Part shown: positions 39,390 to 50,698 of the stretch, in pieces
How the letters are laid out: each line of letters begins with the position of its first letter
How positions within the stretch are numbered: the first letter of the stretch is position 1
Assembly (NCBI RefSeq): GCF_048569485.1
Contig: NC_134364.1
Span: 127,876,089 to 127,940,088, forward strand
Direction: 5' to 3'
DNA length: 64,000 nucleotides
Origin: Anomaloglossus baeobatrachus
Taxonomy: Eukaryota; Chordata; Amphibia; Anura; Aromobatidae
Notes under the pieces: generated by a model
Told to the model about the DNA's origin: nothing
The model's input: only the letters and a program-made list of their open reading frames with translations
The model's database searches: none
Made by a program: the position numbers and the translations under genes

Positions 39390-42300
39390 TTATACCTTCT
39401 TTTCAGGTGGACACTTGGCCAAGGCTTCGTTACAAGCCACCATCATCCCCCCGATGAGGTTGAGGAACTCCTGGAAATCCAACTCTTGGTCCTTTTTTCC
39501 ATCAGCCGAGCCATCTACTGATTTCATCATCTTCTGCAGGATGTTTGGGTCCTTCTGGCCCTGATGGAACACAAAACTTTATTACATGAGAAAGCTCACT
39601 GTTGTGTGGCGCCCCTGAGGCTTCCGTCGCCACAGGTCATTGCACCCCATCCAGCGGTGTGATGCCCCATTCTGAGAGAGGAAGAGAGTGAACTCCGGTC
39701 CCCTGGTAAATCCACACTACACCCATTGTTAGGTACATACTGGGACCAGGGAAAGTGGCAGTCACCCCCCCCCATGCTGCATGCTGGGAGGGGCCGTAAG
39801 ACCCATCCCTGCTCCTATAGGGTACAGCTTAGCAACTGGGGAGGTGGAAGAAGCCATCTGAGAGCAGACACAGAGAGGAAGGTCAAGTTTAGTGAGTCTA
39901 CCTCAGGGAGTGAGAGAGTGAGCATGTAGTTGGAGAAGAAGAACGAGAGAAAGGAGGGAGGAGGAGGCCTGCTGGAGGCAGGCAAGGAGGAGAAAAGAAA
40001 GAAAGCTCCAAGACAGACAGGAGCAGAGAAACAGAAGGAGACGCTTCCTGGTGAAGATCCTGGGACCCAGAGGTCCAGGTGACACCACGTAGGAGTCAGA
40101 AGGAGTCGCAGGGCCACGGGTAGTCTGTATAGCTGTCGGGGCAGTTTAGAGCTACAGTGGCCTGTTCCACAAGAACATCGGTGGAGTGATCAAGCTGCGA
40201 CAGGGGACGGTCCCTAGAGACTGGAGGAGTGCAAAGATCATCTCCAAACAGTAAAAACCGAGGCCCAGGGAAGGTTGTAGACTCTCAGGGCCAGAACCCA
40301 TAGCAGACTTCCAGAAAAGGGGTAATCAGCCGACAGGTGACCCCCCCAGCCTGGAGGCTGTAGTGGAGGCCAAGCCAGGTTCATCCTAACAAAAGGCAAG
40401 GCTAAGGAAGACAGCAGAAGAAAGAGACACTAAGAGAAGGGTACCGGCTTTCACTCTCAGAATCACCCAGAAACGGCGGAGGTCCCTGACAGTGGTCCCA
40501 GCAGTCTAAGGGTTCCTACAGAGCTCTGACAAGAATTGTGAGTAAAGAACTGGAACTGCACCCTTGGAGTGGTCTCTGTTATTTCAGCTGCATAGACATT
40601 CACAAGCACCAACTGTGCCCCTGGCATTGCTCCACCTGTGGGGAGCAGTACCATCATTGCTGCCATAACATCATCCCGGAGGCCTCACACAGCAGCGGCG
40701 GCTTAATAGCCGCATACCACAGGTGGCGTCACGAACACAAACTTTAATTCAAGCCACATATTTTACTGACACCCACCAGGGCCACGGAGCCGGGCCCAGC
40801 TACCACTGACTACCACCGGACTAGTCCGGCCCGGCACCGGGTGTCCCACAGCCCTGGGGTGGGCGAGTCAGTTGCATGCTCTCAGTTCTTGTGGGCTGTT
40901 ATGTGGACTTATTTTGTAGCATGTATTGATGTAGAACCCTGGAGGTAGTAACTAAATAATCGGCTTCATCATTCTGATATGGCTGATAATGGTCATGGCT
41001 TTCTGACCCAGTTACACAAACGACAGGAACTAATGGGGATAAGAAGATTCTAGATCAGGGGATTATCGGGGCTTTAGTATTATGGACAGGCAACTGTAGA
41101 CCTGTCAGGGGCAGCACCAGGTTACGACGTTGGTACAGATGCTTCCTGGTTCTCCACAGGCGTAGAGGTTCTACCAGGGTATAAGCCCACCCATGAGGAG
41201 GTCAGTTGCGATGTACCTCCACTACTTAATGTAAATCGATGGGACTCAGGAGTCACCTACTTTGGTGAAGGAGGACAGCTCGATGGTCATGAAGTTTTCA
41301 AACTCTTTGTAGTTCATGGAGGCCGCGCTCCCCTCCTTGCCGGAGTATCTCTGGAAGATGGTGATGATCTTTTCCATGGAGCGCTCCATCTCAGTCGGAG
41401 GATTCTGACTGTTTTGTGCCTAGGAATGGAACACATTTCAAAGGTAATTTCCCTTTATCAAGGAAATGAACAGTCCTTGCTCCATCTACCCAGGGCAAAG
41501 GATCAATCATTAACTGAGTCCCTTTATCTACTCGATTAAAAATAAAAAAATAAAAACAAAAAGAAGAATTATTTCATAGCAGCGATCAGTCTGCCACTTG
41601 ACCTGTTGACACTGGAAATTTCACTTTCAGGTGGAGTCGGTCTTTAGCGGTAGCTAGCTGTTTCCGTCTGATCTTGTACATGTTCCATGTGGTAGGCCGC
41701 ACCCCTCTGTCTCATAGTAATGGTACATGAATCACTGGAATGTCAGGACTATCCGGGACATGCAGACACACGCCAAGCTGCAAAGCGAACAGGCAAAGTT
41801 TCCTCCTAAAAACCTTTGTGCTCCGAATCGCTACCTGGCTAACCATAGGAGGACGCACATACTGGACAATGCCTACTACAGCATTAGAGTACCCTGAAAA
41901 TGTGATCCCATATGTTCCCCAGTCCTTCAACTAGAAGGGTCCAGCCAAGGCAAGTGACCAATATTTCACTTCACAAGGCCTTCGAGTTCTCCACCAAGGC
42001 TCTGACACATAACTATAGGTGTTAAGTTAGAGTAAAGTAAGTTCAACCTGATGACCACAACCTTACAAGGGCTAAAATGAGAGTCCAATAGAAGTATTGT
42101 GAGCAACCAGGGGCTTTGCTGAACCTCAGGCTTTTACCCAGTGAGGAGAGCAGATTCTCAGGGTTGTGAAAAACCAGAAAACTGCGACCCCTGACCAGCT
42201 TGTTATAAGAATCCCTCAAATTGGCCAATGCTCACTACAGCTTACAGTAACTTGAAGATGTGGCCTCAGACGTTCTTCCCACCCATGCCTTTGGCTAATA

Positions 42301-45300
42301 TCTCAATCCATGGGGCCTGTGAGAGCTCCACTAAGGCTCTTACCCAGATAACCATCAGTGGGTTAGTCTTGAGGTTGCATAGGTGTGATAGGGTTAGGGT
42401 GAACCTGATGACTACAACTTCAGGAGGAAAGACTAAATATTTTGCCTTTGTTTCAGCTGGGGAATCCACCAAGGCTCCGGCCTAGATAACTTTACAGTAA
42501 GAAAAGCCCTGGGGCTGCAGTGGTGAGAGAGTAAAGCTGGGGTCACACATAGCGACATCACTGTTACGTCACCCTTTTCTGTGACGTAACAGCAACCTTG
42601 TAAGTCGCTGTTATGATCGCTGCTTAGCTGTCAAACACAGCGACGCAGCAGTGATCATAACGTCGCTACATGTGCAGAGAGCAGGGATCCGCGCACACTG
42701 CTTAGCGCTGGCTCCTTGCTCTCCTAGCTACAGTACACATAGGGTTAATTACCCGATGCGTACTGCAGCTACATGTGCACAGAGCAGGAGCCGGTACTAG
42801 CAGTGAGAGCGGCGGAGGCTAGTAACTAGTGTAAATATCGGGTAACCAGGGAAAGGTCTTCCCTTGGTTACCCGATGTTTACGCTGGTTACAGCTTACCG
42901 CAGCTGCCAGACGCCGGCTCCTGCTCCCTGCATTTCGTCGCGCTCTCGCTGTCACACACAGCGATGTGTGCTTCACAGCGGGAGAACGACGACCAAAAAA
43001 TGAAGCAGGACATTCAGCAACGACCGGCGACCTCACAGCAGGGGCCAGGTCGCTGCTGGATGTCACACACAGCGACAGCGACGGGACGTCGCTGCAACGT
43101 CACAGAAAATGGTGACGTAGCAGCGACGTCGTTGTCGCTGTCGCTGTGTGTGACATCACCTTTAGGGTGATGAGCCTGATGACCACAACCTCACTAGGTC
43201 TCAAAAACATCCTGATCAGAGCATTGTGTCCCACCAGGGGCTGTTCCCGCACCTCAGGTTTTCACCCAGGGAGGAACGCAGACTCGTGGAGGAAAAAAAC
43301 CCCAACATGCTCTAGTCTCCTGCTCGCCTTAAGAAGGTCAGAATATACTGGACAATGCTCACTGCAGCTTACAGTAATCTGAAAATGTGGCCCAAGATGT
43401 TCCACCTGCCAGGCCTGTGGCCAATATTGCACTGCAAGATGCCCACAAGATCTCCCCAGAGGCTCCAACTCCGATAAACTGTACAGGTGGATTACTCTTG
43501 CGCAATAGGGTTAGGGAGATGAACCCGATTACCACAACCTCACTAGGTCTCAAGAAGGAGTCTGATAAGAATTGTTTTAGATTATGGGCTCTTCGACATT
43601 TCAGGCTTTCACATGAGTTTGGTGAGCAGACCCATGGAGGGGCAAAGTCTTCTAAAAACCAATGCGCTCCAACCGCTTGCTGAACTCCCCCTAGTAATGC
43701 CCGCATAGACTGGACTAACCCTACCCTGCTTTGTAACCTAAAGATACAACCCAAAATATTATCTGATCCATCAACAAGAAGGTCCTGCTAGGGGGAAAGA
43801 CCAATATTGCGTCCCGGTTTCAGCTGGGGCATCTTCCAAGGCTCCGGCCTAGATAACTGTACAGGTAGTAAAGCCTTAGGGCTGTGGTGGTGTGATAGGA
43901 TGATGAACGTCATGACAAACAGCTCACTAGAACTCAAGAAGAGTCCCATAAGCTTATTGTGCCCCACCAGGAGCTTCTGAACCCCAAGCTTTTCACAAAG
44001 TGAGGAGAGCAAATCCATTGAGGGGTAAAGTCTCAGGTGGTGAACCTGATGACCAAACCCTGAATAGATCTCAAGAAGAGTGCCAGGGGATTATTGAGAG
44101 GGTTCCAAGTTGTGATCAGCTCCCTCGATCACCCCCAGATCAGAACGGCCACCATCAGATTGGTACAGATCAGTCAGTTTACAGTGACACAGAAGTGACT
44201 CGATCCCCGCTGACCGGGTTTGTGCAAGATTAGTCACAGGAAGCGTTGCTATGACAACTGGTAAATGTTATTTTTTTATTTTTTAAATTCAAAAAAAAGG
44301 AAACAATACTTCCAGTCCCTCCCTCTCAGATCGTGTCCGGCATTAAAGGGCCGGTAACCCAGATATTATAATACTGCGACATGATTTTTCTGAATAATGG
44401 GCGTAAGCTTCTCCCTAATGTTGGATGACTGATAACAGGGGAGAATAGAGTTCAGTCACCAGGAATATTCAATTATTCCACATAATCTTTTGTTAGGGCC
44501 AAGTTATAAACAATTTATCTGCAGTAATAAAAGACGTGACCCAGAGGTTATCAGCGGCCGCACCCCACAGCGCTACCAGTGTTATTACTCCATAGTGACC
44601 GTTACAAGTCACACCCCTCCCGCCATTGTCACACCCCTCCGCCATTGTACACAGATAACAGCTGAGGTGTGTATTATAAAGCCATCACAGATAGCAGCAG
44701 CTCAAATCAGAGAAAGAAGGACTAGCGTCATCTCAGCACAAATCTGTATGGTGACATCACAGAAATGACATCACAACACACAGGATCCAGCATCGGTTGT
44801 CACTATATGGCGCCGTGACACCACACGGGATCCCACACACTATATGGCGCCGTGACACCACACGGGATCCCACACACTATATGGCGCCGTGACACCACAC
44901 GGGATCCATCTCACTATATGGCGCCGTGACACCACGCGGGATCCATCTCACTATATGGCGCCGTGACACCACGCGGGATCCCACACACTATATGGCGCCG
45001 TGACACCACACGGGATCCATCTCACTATATGGCGCCGTGACACCACACGAGATCCATAGGTTGTCACTATATGATGACCTGACACTGCATAAGATCCATG
45101 TACATTGTTATAATGACGTTGCTAAAACTACGGCATGATGATATTACAAGGCTGTCAGGTCATGCTGGGAGTTGTAGTTTCCCAACAGCCAGAAAACTAC
45201 ATTTTGAAAACCACAAAATAGCACTGTCATTTTGGCAGAGACCCCAAATTCCCCGAACTATGCAACAATCTCCAGAAAGTTTCCTGCAGACTATTAAAGG

Positions 45301-45427
45301 TGCAGCTACACAACACAAAGCCAGTCAGTGGGGCCAAGAAAAGGTGAGCGCCGTACCCCTGCCTACAGTCATTAAAGTGCGAAACTTCCTGACACTCCCA
45401 ACCGCAGCAAAGTCGTGCACTCACCAT
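39390..45427 (-). CDS. s100a11: S100A11-like calcium-binding protein, three exons
   Basis: A cytoplasmic EF-hand calcium sensor. Exon 1 (45427-45425) supplies only the ATG and ends at donor GTGAGT. Exon 2 (41419-41261, 53 codons) starts AQNSQNPPTEMERSMEKIIT and carries the pseudo-EF hand (RYSGKEGSAASMNYKEF), ending FTK at donor GTAGGT. Exon 3 (39560-39390) starts GQKDPNILQKMMKSV and carries the C-terminal EF loop DGKKDQELDFQE, LNLIGGMMVACNEAL, and a PPEKKV end. Total 110 residues, against about 105 for human S100A11, whose PTE.ER, IFQ.Y.GK.G, NQKDP and LNLIGG..AC blocks it shares. All introns are phase 0. Loop position 6 is Gln where Gly is usual, which may weaken calcium binding. Intron 2 holds a solo LTR whose edge is 44 bp from exon 3. 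Confidence 0.85.
39605..40870 (+). mobile_element. Solo LTR in the S100A11-like intron 2 (GTTG target duplication)
   Basis: It begins TGTGGCGCCCCTGAGG and ends GGGTGGGCGAGTCA. The 4-bp duplication GTTG flanks it (39601-39604, 40871-40874). Its 3' part (ACTAGTCCGGCCCGGCACCG ... GGCGAGTCA) closely matches the LTRs of the Gypsy element at 49627, while its 5' part differs. It is therefore a related subfamily. It is antisense to the S100 gene and makes up most of intron 2. Confidence 0.9.
41420..41859. other. Intron 1 of the S100A11-like gene, no further feature
   Basis: Ordinary intron sequence. The frames here have no signature. Confidence 0.4.
41860..44060. repeat. Degenerate tandem repeat of about 360 bp in intron 1
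   Basis: At least four diverged copies of a unit containing GGACAATGCTCACTACAGC, CCACCAAGGCTC, CCTGATGACCACAACC, TCTCAAGAAGAG and CACCAGGGGCT blocks start near 41862, 42222, 43343 and 43710. The copies have many differences, so the array is old. The MITE at 42532 interrupts one copy. No coding potential. Confidence 0.75.
42532..43163. mobile_element. MITE with TAAAG...CTTTA ends and hairpin core
   Basis: The ends TAAAGCTGGGGTCACACA and the inverse TGTGTGACATCACCTTTA form imperfect terminal inverted repeats. Near the middle is a hairpin (ATCGGGTAACCAGGGAA at about 42836 and its inverse near 42863). It is full of CAGCGACG words like the Harbinger-type MITEs at 3177 and 14210. TAA versus TTA at the edges leaves the target duplication unclear. 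No coding capacity. Confidence 0.7.
44061..44790. other. Intron 1 sequence, no feature seen
   Basis: Unique-looking intron DNA. No gene, RNA or repeat end recognised. Confidence 0.35.
44791..45065. repeat. 37-bp minisatellite in intron 1
   Basis: Seven near-identical units of ACTATATGGCGCCGTGACAC plus CACACGGGATCC(C/A)(A/T).C.C, followed by a decayed eighth unit (ACTATATGATGACCTGACAC). Each unit has a TATATGGCGCC core. It is 360 bp from exon 1. Confidence 0.95.
45425..45427 (-). CDS. s100a11: S100A11-like exon 1: start codon only
   Basis: The minus strand reads ACC ATG GTGAGTGC. The ATG is directly followed by a strong donor GTGAGT (45424-45419), so the exon codes for methionine alone. Joining in phase 0 to the AQNSQNPPTEM exon gives a normal S100A11 N terminus. 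The same exon would also fit the NPVSATKPSEM exon of the downstream pair. The 5' UTR lies to the right and appears to include the 38-bp minisatellite. Confidence 0.7.
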
Positions 45428-45436
45428 GGTTGTGAT

Positions 45437-45662
45437 GGTGGAGACCCCTGGGCTGCTGTGGAGGAGCGCGACTGAGTGGAGACCCCTGGGCTGCTGTGGA
45501 GGAGCGCGACTGAGTGGAGACCCCTGGGCTGCTGTGGAGGAGCGCGACTGAGTGGAGACCCCTGGGCTGCTGTGGAGGAGCGCGACTGAGTGGAGACCCC
45601 TGGGCTGCTGTGGAGGAGCGCGACTGAGTGGAGACCCCTGGGCTGCTGTGGAGGAGCGCGTC
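45437..45662. repeat. 38-bp minisatellite at the S100A11-like 5' UTR/promoter
   Basis: Six units of GGAGACCCCTGGGCTGCTG plus TGGAGGAGCGCGACTGAGT, starting 10 bp upstream of the start codon. The units are almost identical. Frames on both strands (for example ETPGLLWRSATEWR repeats and their minus mates) are repeat artefacts. Confidence 0.95.
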
Positions 45663-45937
45663 TCTGAACACTCAGGGAAACAGAGTCTCTATGAGCTGAA
45701 AGCCGCACCCATAGGCCACCAGCCAACACCCTGCCCAATTTCTACATTCCTCTCTCCCCTGGAGGAAAAATGCCTGAACTGATGAGTAATCAGCAGCAGC
45801 TTTCTGCCTCACTTCCTCACCATTTCTCAGACCCCTGCTTGCTGGATTCATAGTCATACTTCTCACAGCTGAGGGTTTGCTGCAATATCCGGATTACACT
45901 CATTCTGGAGGCCCGCGTCGTGCAGCAGAGTTTCTAA
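45663..45937. promoter_or_regulatory. Probable promoter side of the S100A11-like gene
   Basis: It lies upstream of the 5' UTR minisatellite on the minus strand. No clear TATA box or initiator is visible, so the call rests on position only. Confidence 0.3.
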
Positions 45938-46242
45938 GGCTATGTGCGCACTAGGCGTTTTTTTTGTCCATACCGCGGGTGCGTTTTTTGTGCGTTTTTT
46001 GTGCGTTTTTGGCTGCGTTTTTGTGCACTGCATTCAATGAGTGAAAAATCCTGTGAAAAATGCAGAAATAATTGACATGCTGCGTTTTTGTGGTCACCAC
46101 AAAAACGCAGCTACAAAAAACCGCTGTGTGCGGACAGCACTTCTGCAAACCCATAGACATTGCTGGGGAAGCAAAGTCACTGTGTTTTCTGCGCAAAACC
46201 ACGGTAAACAACGCAGCAAAAACGTCTAGTGCGCACAGGGCC
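45938..46242. mobile_element. PIF/Harbinger-type MITE, third type
   Basis: A 305-bp element with terminal inverted repeats of about 24 bp (GGCTATGTGCGCACTAGG and inverse), flanked by TAA (45935-45937, 46243-46245). The inside is rich in TGCGTTTTT and AAAAACGCA, as in the fragment at 461-871. No coding capacity. Confidence 0.88.
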
Positions 46243-46245
46243 TAA

Positions 46246-47009
46246 CTCTGAATGTAATAGGAATTGTCTATTCACTGACAGCAAGCACAAATCATGAAAT
46301 AGTGAAAATCTAAGCCAATGGGATTGGTGCACTATATTAGGACCTCATCTATTCTGTTACTAGGTAGAGTGACAAGTGGGCGGGGCTACATTGACATTTC
46401 AGAATGGAGCCATAAATCAGCCGCAGTCTGATCCGGAGACTTGTCTTCTGGGACACGTGATCCTGCTCATCTTATAGGAATCTCATCACCTTAGGCCACA
46501 AAAATCCTAAAAGTGCTGAACGCGCTCCACCCACATTTCCCTGTCTTCGCTTTTTGTTCCGCCGCACGTTATCTCTTATTCTTCACCCTCATTTGGCCTC
46601 TAGGTGGCGGTGACGTTCCTCATACCGATGAGGTCAAGGTTTTCCCCACCATTTTTCTACCATCAAAAAGTTCCAAATTTTGTTCTACTCAATTGTTCCT
46701 CCATTTGGCTCTGATCTCGCTGCATTACAATGCAAAACTATCTCAGACGAGAAATGGTGACGATAAAATGAGAAAAATCTACTGATAATATGGATCACAC
46801 AAAGCGGCCGGTAAAGAGCACCAGAGGTCTAGACTCCATCCTCACATCTACACCAAGCCCCAAGCCTGATCTGTTCAGTATGTCAGAAATGTCGCTGTTT
46901 ATACAGACCGCACCGCACATCTCTAATGGCCCCGGGGACAATCAGACAAGCGGGAGGACCGGTTCTGTAACTTTCCACATGTACACAGAAATACTGTGCC
47001 TAGAGAGCC
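46246..47009. other. Intergenic DNA, no feature seen
   Basis: Nothing recognisable. The 90-residue frame at 46513 has no signature. Confidence 0.35.
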
Positions 47010-49626
47010 CTATGTATTATTCTGTATATATATACTGCACAGTACCACTTCTCCTGTCCTGTATACTGGGTGTAATCCTCAGTACCTGTATTATTCTGTA
47101 TATACACTGCACAGTACCACTTCTCCTGTCCTGTATACTGGGTGTAATCCTCAGTATCTGTATTATTCTGTATATATATATTGCACAGTACCACTTCTCC
47201 TGTCCTGTATACTGGGTGTAATCCTCAGTATCTGTATTATTCTGTATATATACACTGCACAGTACCACTTCTCCTGTCCTGTATACTGGGTGTAATCCTC
47301 AGTACCTGTATTATTCTGTATATACACTGCACAGTACCACTTCTCCTGTCCTGTATACTGGGTGTAATCCTCAGTATCTGTATTATTCTGTATATATACA
47401 CTGCACAGTACCACTTCTCCTGTCCTGTATACTGGATGTAATCCTCAGTATCTGTATTATTCTGTATATATATACACTGCACAGTACCACTTCTCCTGTC
47501 CTGTATACTGGGTGTAATCCTCAGTACCTGTATTATTCTGTATATACACTGCACAGTACCACTTCTCCTGTCCTGTATACTGGGTGTAATCCTCAGTATC
47601 TGTATTATTCTGTATATATACACTGCACAGTACCACTTCTCTTGTCCTGTATACTGGGTGTAATCCTCAGTAACTGTATTATTCTGTATATATACACTGC
47701 ACAGTACCACTTCTCCTGTCCTGTATACTGGGTGTAATCCTCAGTACCTGTATTATTCTGTATATATACTGCACAGTACCACTTCTCCTGTCCTGTATAC
47801 TGGGTGTAATCCTCAGTATCTGTATTATTCTGTATATATACACTGCACAGTACCACTTCTCCTTTCCTGTATACTGGGTGTGATCCTCAGTATCTGTATT
47901 ATTCTGTATATATACACTGCACAGTACCACTTCTCCTGTCCTGTATACTGGGTGTAATCCTCAGTATCTGTATTATTCTGTATATATACACTGCACAGTA
48001 CCACTTCTCTTGTCCTGTATACTGGGTGTAATCCTCAGTATCTGTATTATTCTGTATATATACACTGCACAGTACCACTTCTCCTGTCCTGTATACTGGG
48101 TGTAATCCCCAGTATCTGTATTATTCTCTATATATACACTGCACAGTACCACTTCTCCTGTCCTGTATACTGGGTGTAATCCTCAGTATCTGTATTATTC
48201 TGTATATATACACTGCACAGTACCACTTCTCTTGTCCTGTATACTGGGTGTAATCCTCAGTAACTGTATTATTCTGTATATATACACTGCACAGTACCAC
48301 TTCTCCTGTCCTGTATACTGGGTGTAATCCTCAGTACCTGTATTATTCTGTATATATACTGCACAGTACCACTTCTCCTGTCCTGTATACTGGGTGTAAT
48401 CCTCAGTATCTGTATTATTCTGTATATATACACTGCACAGTACCACTTCTCCTTTCCTGTATACTGGGTGTGATCCTCAGTATCTGTATTATTCTGTATA
48501 TATACACTGCACAGTACCACTTCTCCTGTCCTGTATACTGGGTGTAATCCTCAGTATCTGTATTATTCTGTATATATACACTGCACAGTACCACTTCTCT
48601 TGTCCTGTATACTGGGTGTAATCCTCAGTATCTGTATTATTCTGTATATATACACTGCACAGTACCACTTCTCCTGTCCTGTATACTGGGTGTAATCCCC
48701 AGTATCTGTATTATTCTCTATATATACACTGCACAGTACCACTTCTCCTGTCCTGTATACTGGGTGTAATCCTCAGTATCTGTATTATTCTGTATATATA
48801 CACTGCACAGTACCACTTCTCCTGTCCTGTATACTGGGTGTAATCCTCAGTATCTGTATTATTCTGTATATATACACTGCACAGTACCACTTCTCCTGTC
48901 CTGTATACTGGGTGTAATCCTCAGTATCTATATTATTCTGTATATATACACTGCACAGTACCACTTCTCATGTCCTGTATACTGGGTGTAATCCTCAGTA
49001 TCTGTATTATTCTGTATATATACACTGCACAGTACCACTTCCCCTGTCCTGTATACTGGGTGTAATCCTCAGTATCTGTATTATTCTGTATATATATATA
49101 TATATACACTGCACAGTACCACTTCTCCTGTCCTGTATACTGGGTGTAATCCTCAGTATCTGTATTATTCTGTATATATACACTGCACAATACCACTTCT
49201 CCTGTCCTGTATACTGGGTGTAATCCTCAGTATCTGTATTATTCTGTGTATATATACACTGCACAGTACCACTTCTCCTGTCCTGTATACTGGGTGTAAT
49301 CCTCAGTACCTGTATTATTCTGTATATATACACTGCACAGTACCACTTCTCCTGTCCTGTATACTGGGTGTAATCCTCAGTATCTGTATTATTCTGTATA
49401 TATACACTGCACAGTACCACTTCTCCTGTCCTGTATACTGGGTGTAATCCTCAGTACCTGTATTATTCTGTATATATACACTGCACAGTACCACTTCTCC
49501 TGTCCTGTATACTGGGTGTAATCCTCAGTATCTGTATTATTCTGTATATATACACTGCACAGTACCACTTCTCCTGTCCTGTATACTGGGTGTAATCCTC
49601 AGTATCTGTATTATTCTGTATATATA
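47010..49626. repeat. 74-bp satellite-like array, left part
   Basis: About 35 units of CTGTATTATTCTGTATATAT plus ACACTGCACAGTACCACTTC, TCCTGTCCTGTATACTGGGT and GTAATCCTCAGTAT. The units are highly similar and differ mainly in the TA count. A block of eight units is duplicated exactly at 590 bp (markers CTTGTCCTGT at 47641 and 48231, TTATTCTCTA at 48121 and 48711). All frames in it, such as the VLCSVYIQNNTDTEDYTQ repeats, are artefacts. Confidence 0.97.
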
Positions 49627-50698
49627 TGTGGCGCCCCAGGACCTGGTCGCCACAATAGTGTTGCCCCTTCAAAAGGGTTAATACTGAGCCTGGAGGTAAT
49701 TGGGGAAATCATTGGCCAGTAGGTACCAACATACAACGCAGTTTCTCCCTCAGGCCAGCAGAGGGAGCTCTGAACCTGGAGTTCCAGGGAGCATTCCTCA
49801 AGTCTGACCTGAGGGAGGAGTTAGTGTTCAGTCTGTGAAGAGAGTCCAGAGAGTGAAGACGCAGAGTTGTGCTGTCCTGTGGAACTGGGGCCTGGAGCTG
49901 GAATAGCTTGGCCCAGTGAAGCAGGATTTGCAGAGAGGCACAGGAGAGAATCAGACATCGGAGTCTGTGGTTGCTAGGGTGTAAAACCCTTCCCTGGCAG
50001 CCGAATCCGAAGGGCAGGAGAGCTGCAAGCACCTGGCCCATAAGCAACCTGAAGGTACAGCTGCACCACCAGAGCCCGGTGTGGACTCCAGTAGAGAAGC
50101 ACCAGAGAGGGCCTGCGCAGCCTACCACACAGGGAGAGGGACGAACCACCGGTCCCAGCAGCAAGAGGGCAATTGCTAACCCAAAGTGCAGGGTCCTATA
50201 ACAGCAAAGAAAGAGCAGGGAGTAGGCCTCATACTCGACTGGCCAAAGAGATGACCCCAGCTATTTCCAGGCCGGCCGGAGCCCTCTACCACCTGTAACG
50301 GTCTCCCAGGACTAACCATTTGCACAGTAAAAGAGGAGAAGGTAAAGAGACTGTTGTTTGTGTCCGGTCCTTTCACCGCCCTGTCGGCCCTGCATTACAC
50401 CGCAACTACATCGACACTCACAAGCACCAACATTGTCCCCGGGGCACCGCTCCACCTGTGGGGAGCAGGACCATCCAAGCTGCCATTCCATAAGCGCCTG
50501 AGGCCCCATACAGCAGCGGCGGCTTAATAGCCGCAAACCACAGGTGGCGTCACGACAAATATAAACTTTAATCACCCCCAATGAAGACATATTAATTGAC
50601 CCCACCAGGGTACGGAGTCGGGACCAGCTACCACTGACGTCCCCCGGACTAGTCCGGCCCGGCACCGGGTGTCCCATAGCCCTGGGGTGGGCGAGTCA
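49627..50698 (+). mobile_element. 5' LTR of the Gypsy element
   Basis: TGTGGCGCCCCAGGACC ... GGTGGGCGAGTCA, 1,072 bp. The 3' part with ACTAGTCCGGCCCGGCACCG matches the solo LTR at 39605. Confidence 0.93.

Noticed and set aside
47010-49626. CRISPR-like appearance of regular repeats
   Set aside because: The units follow each other without unique spacers, and the genome is clearly vertebrate.
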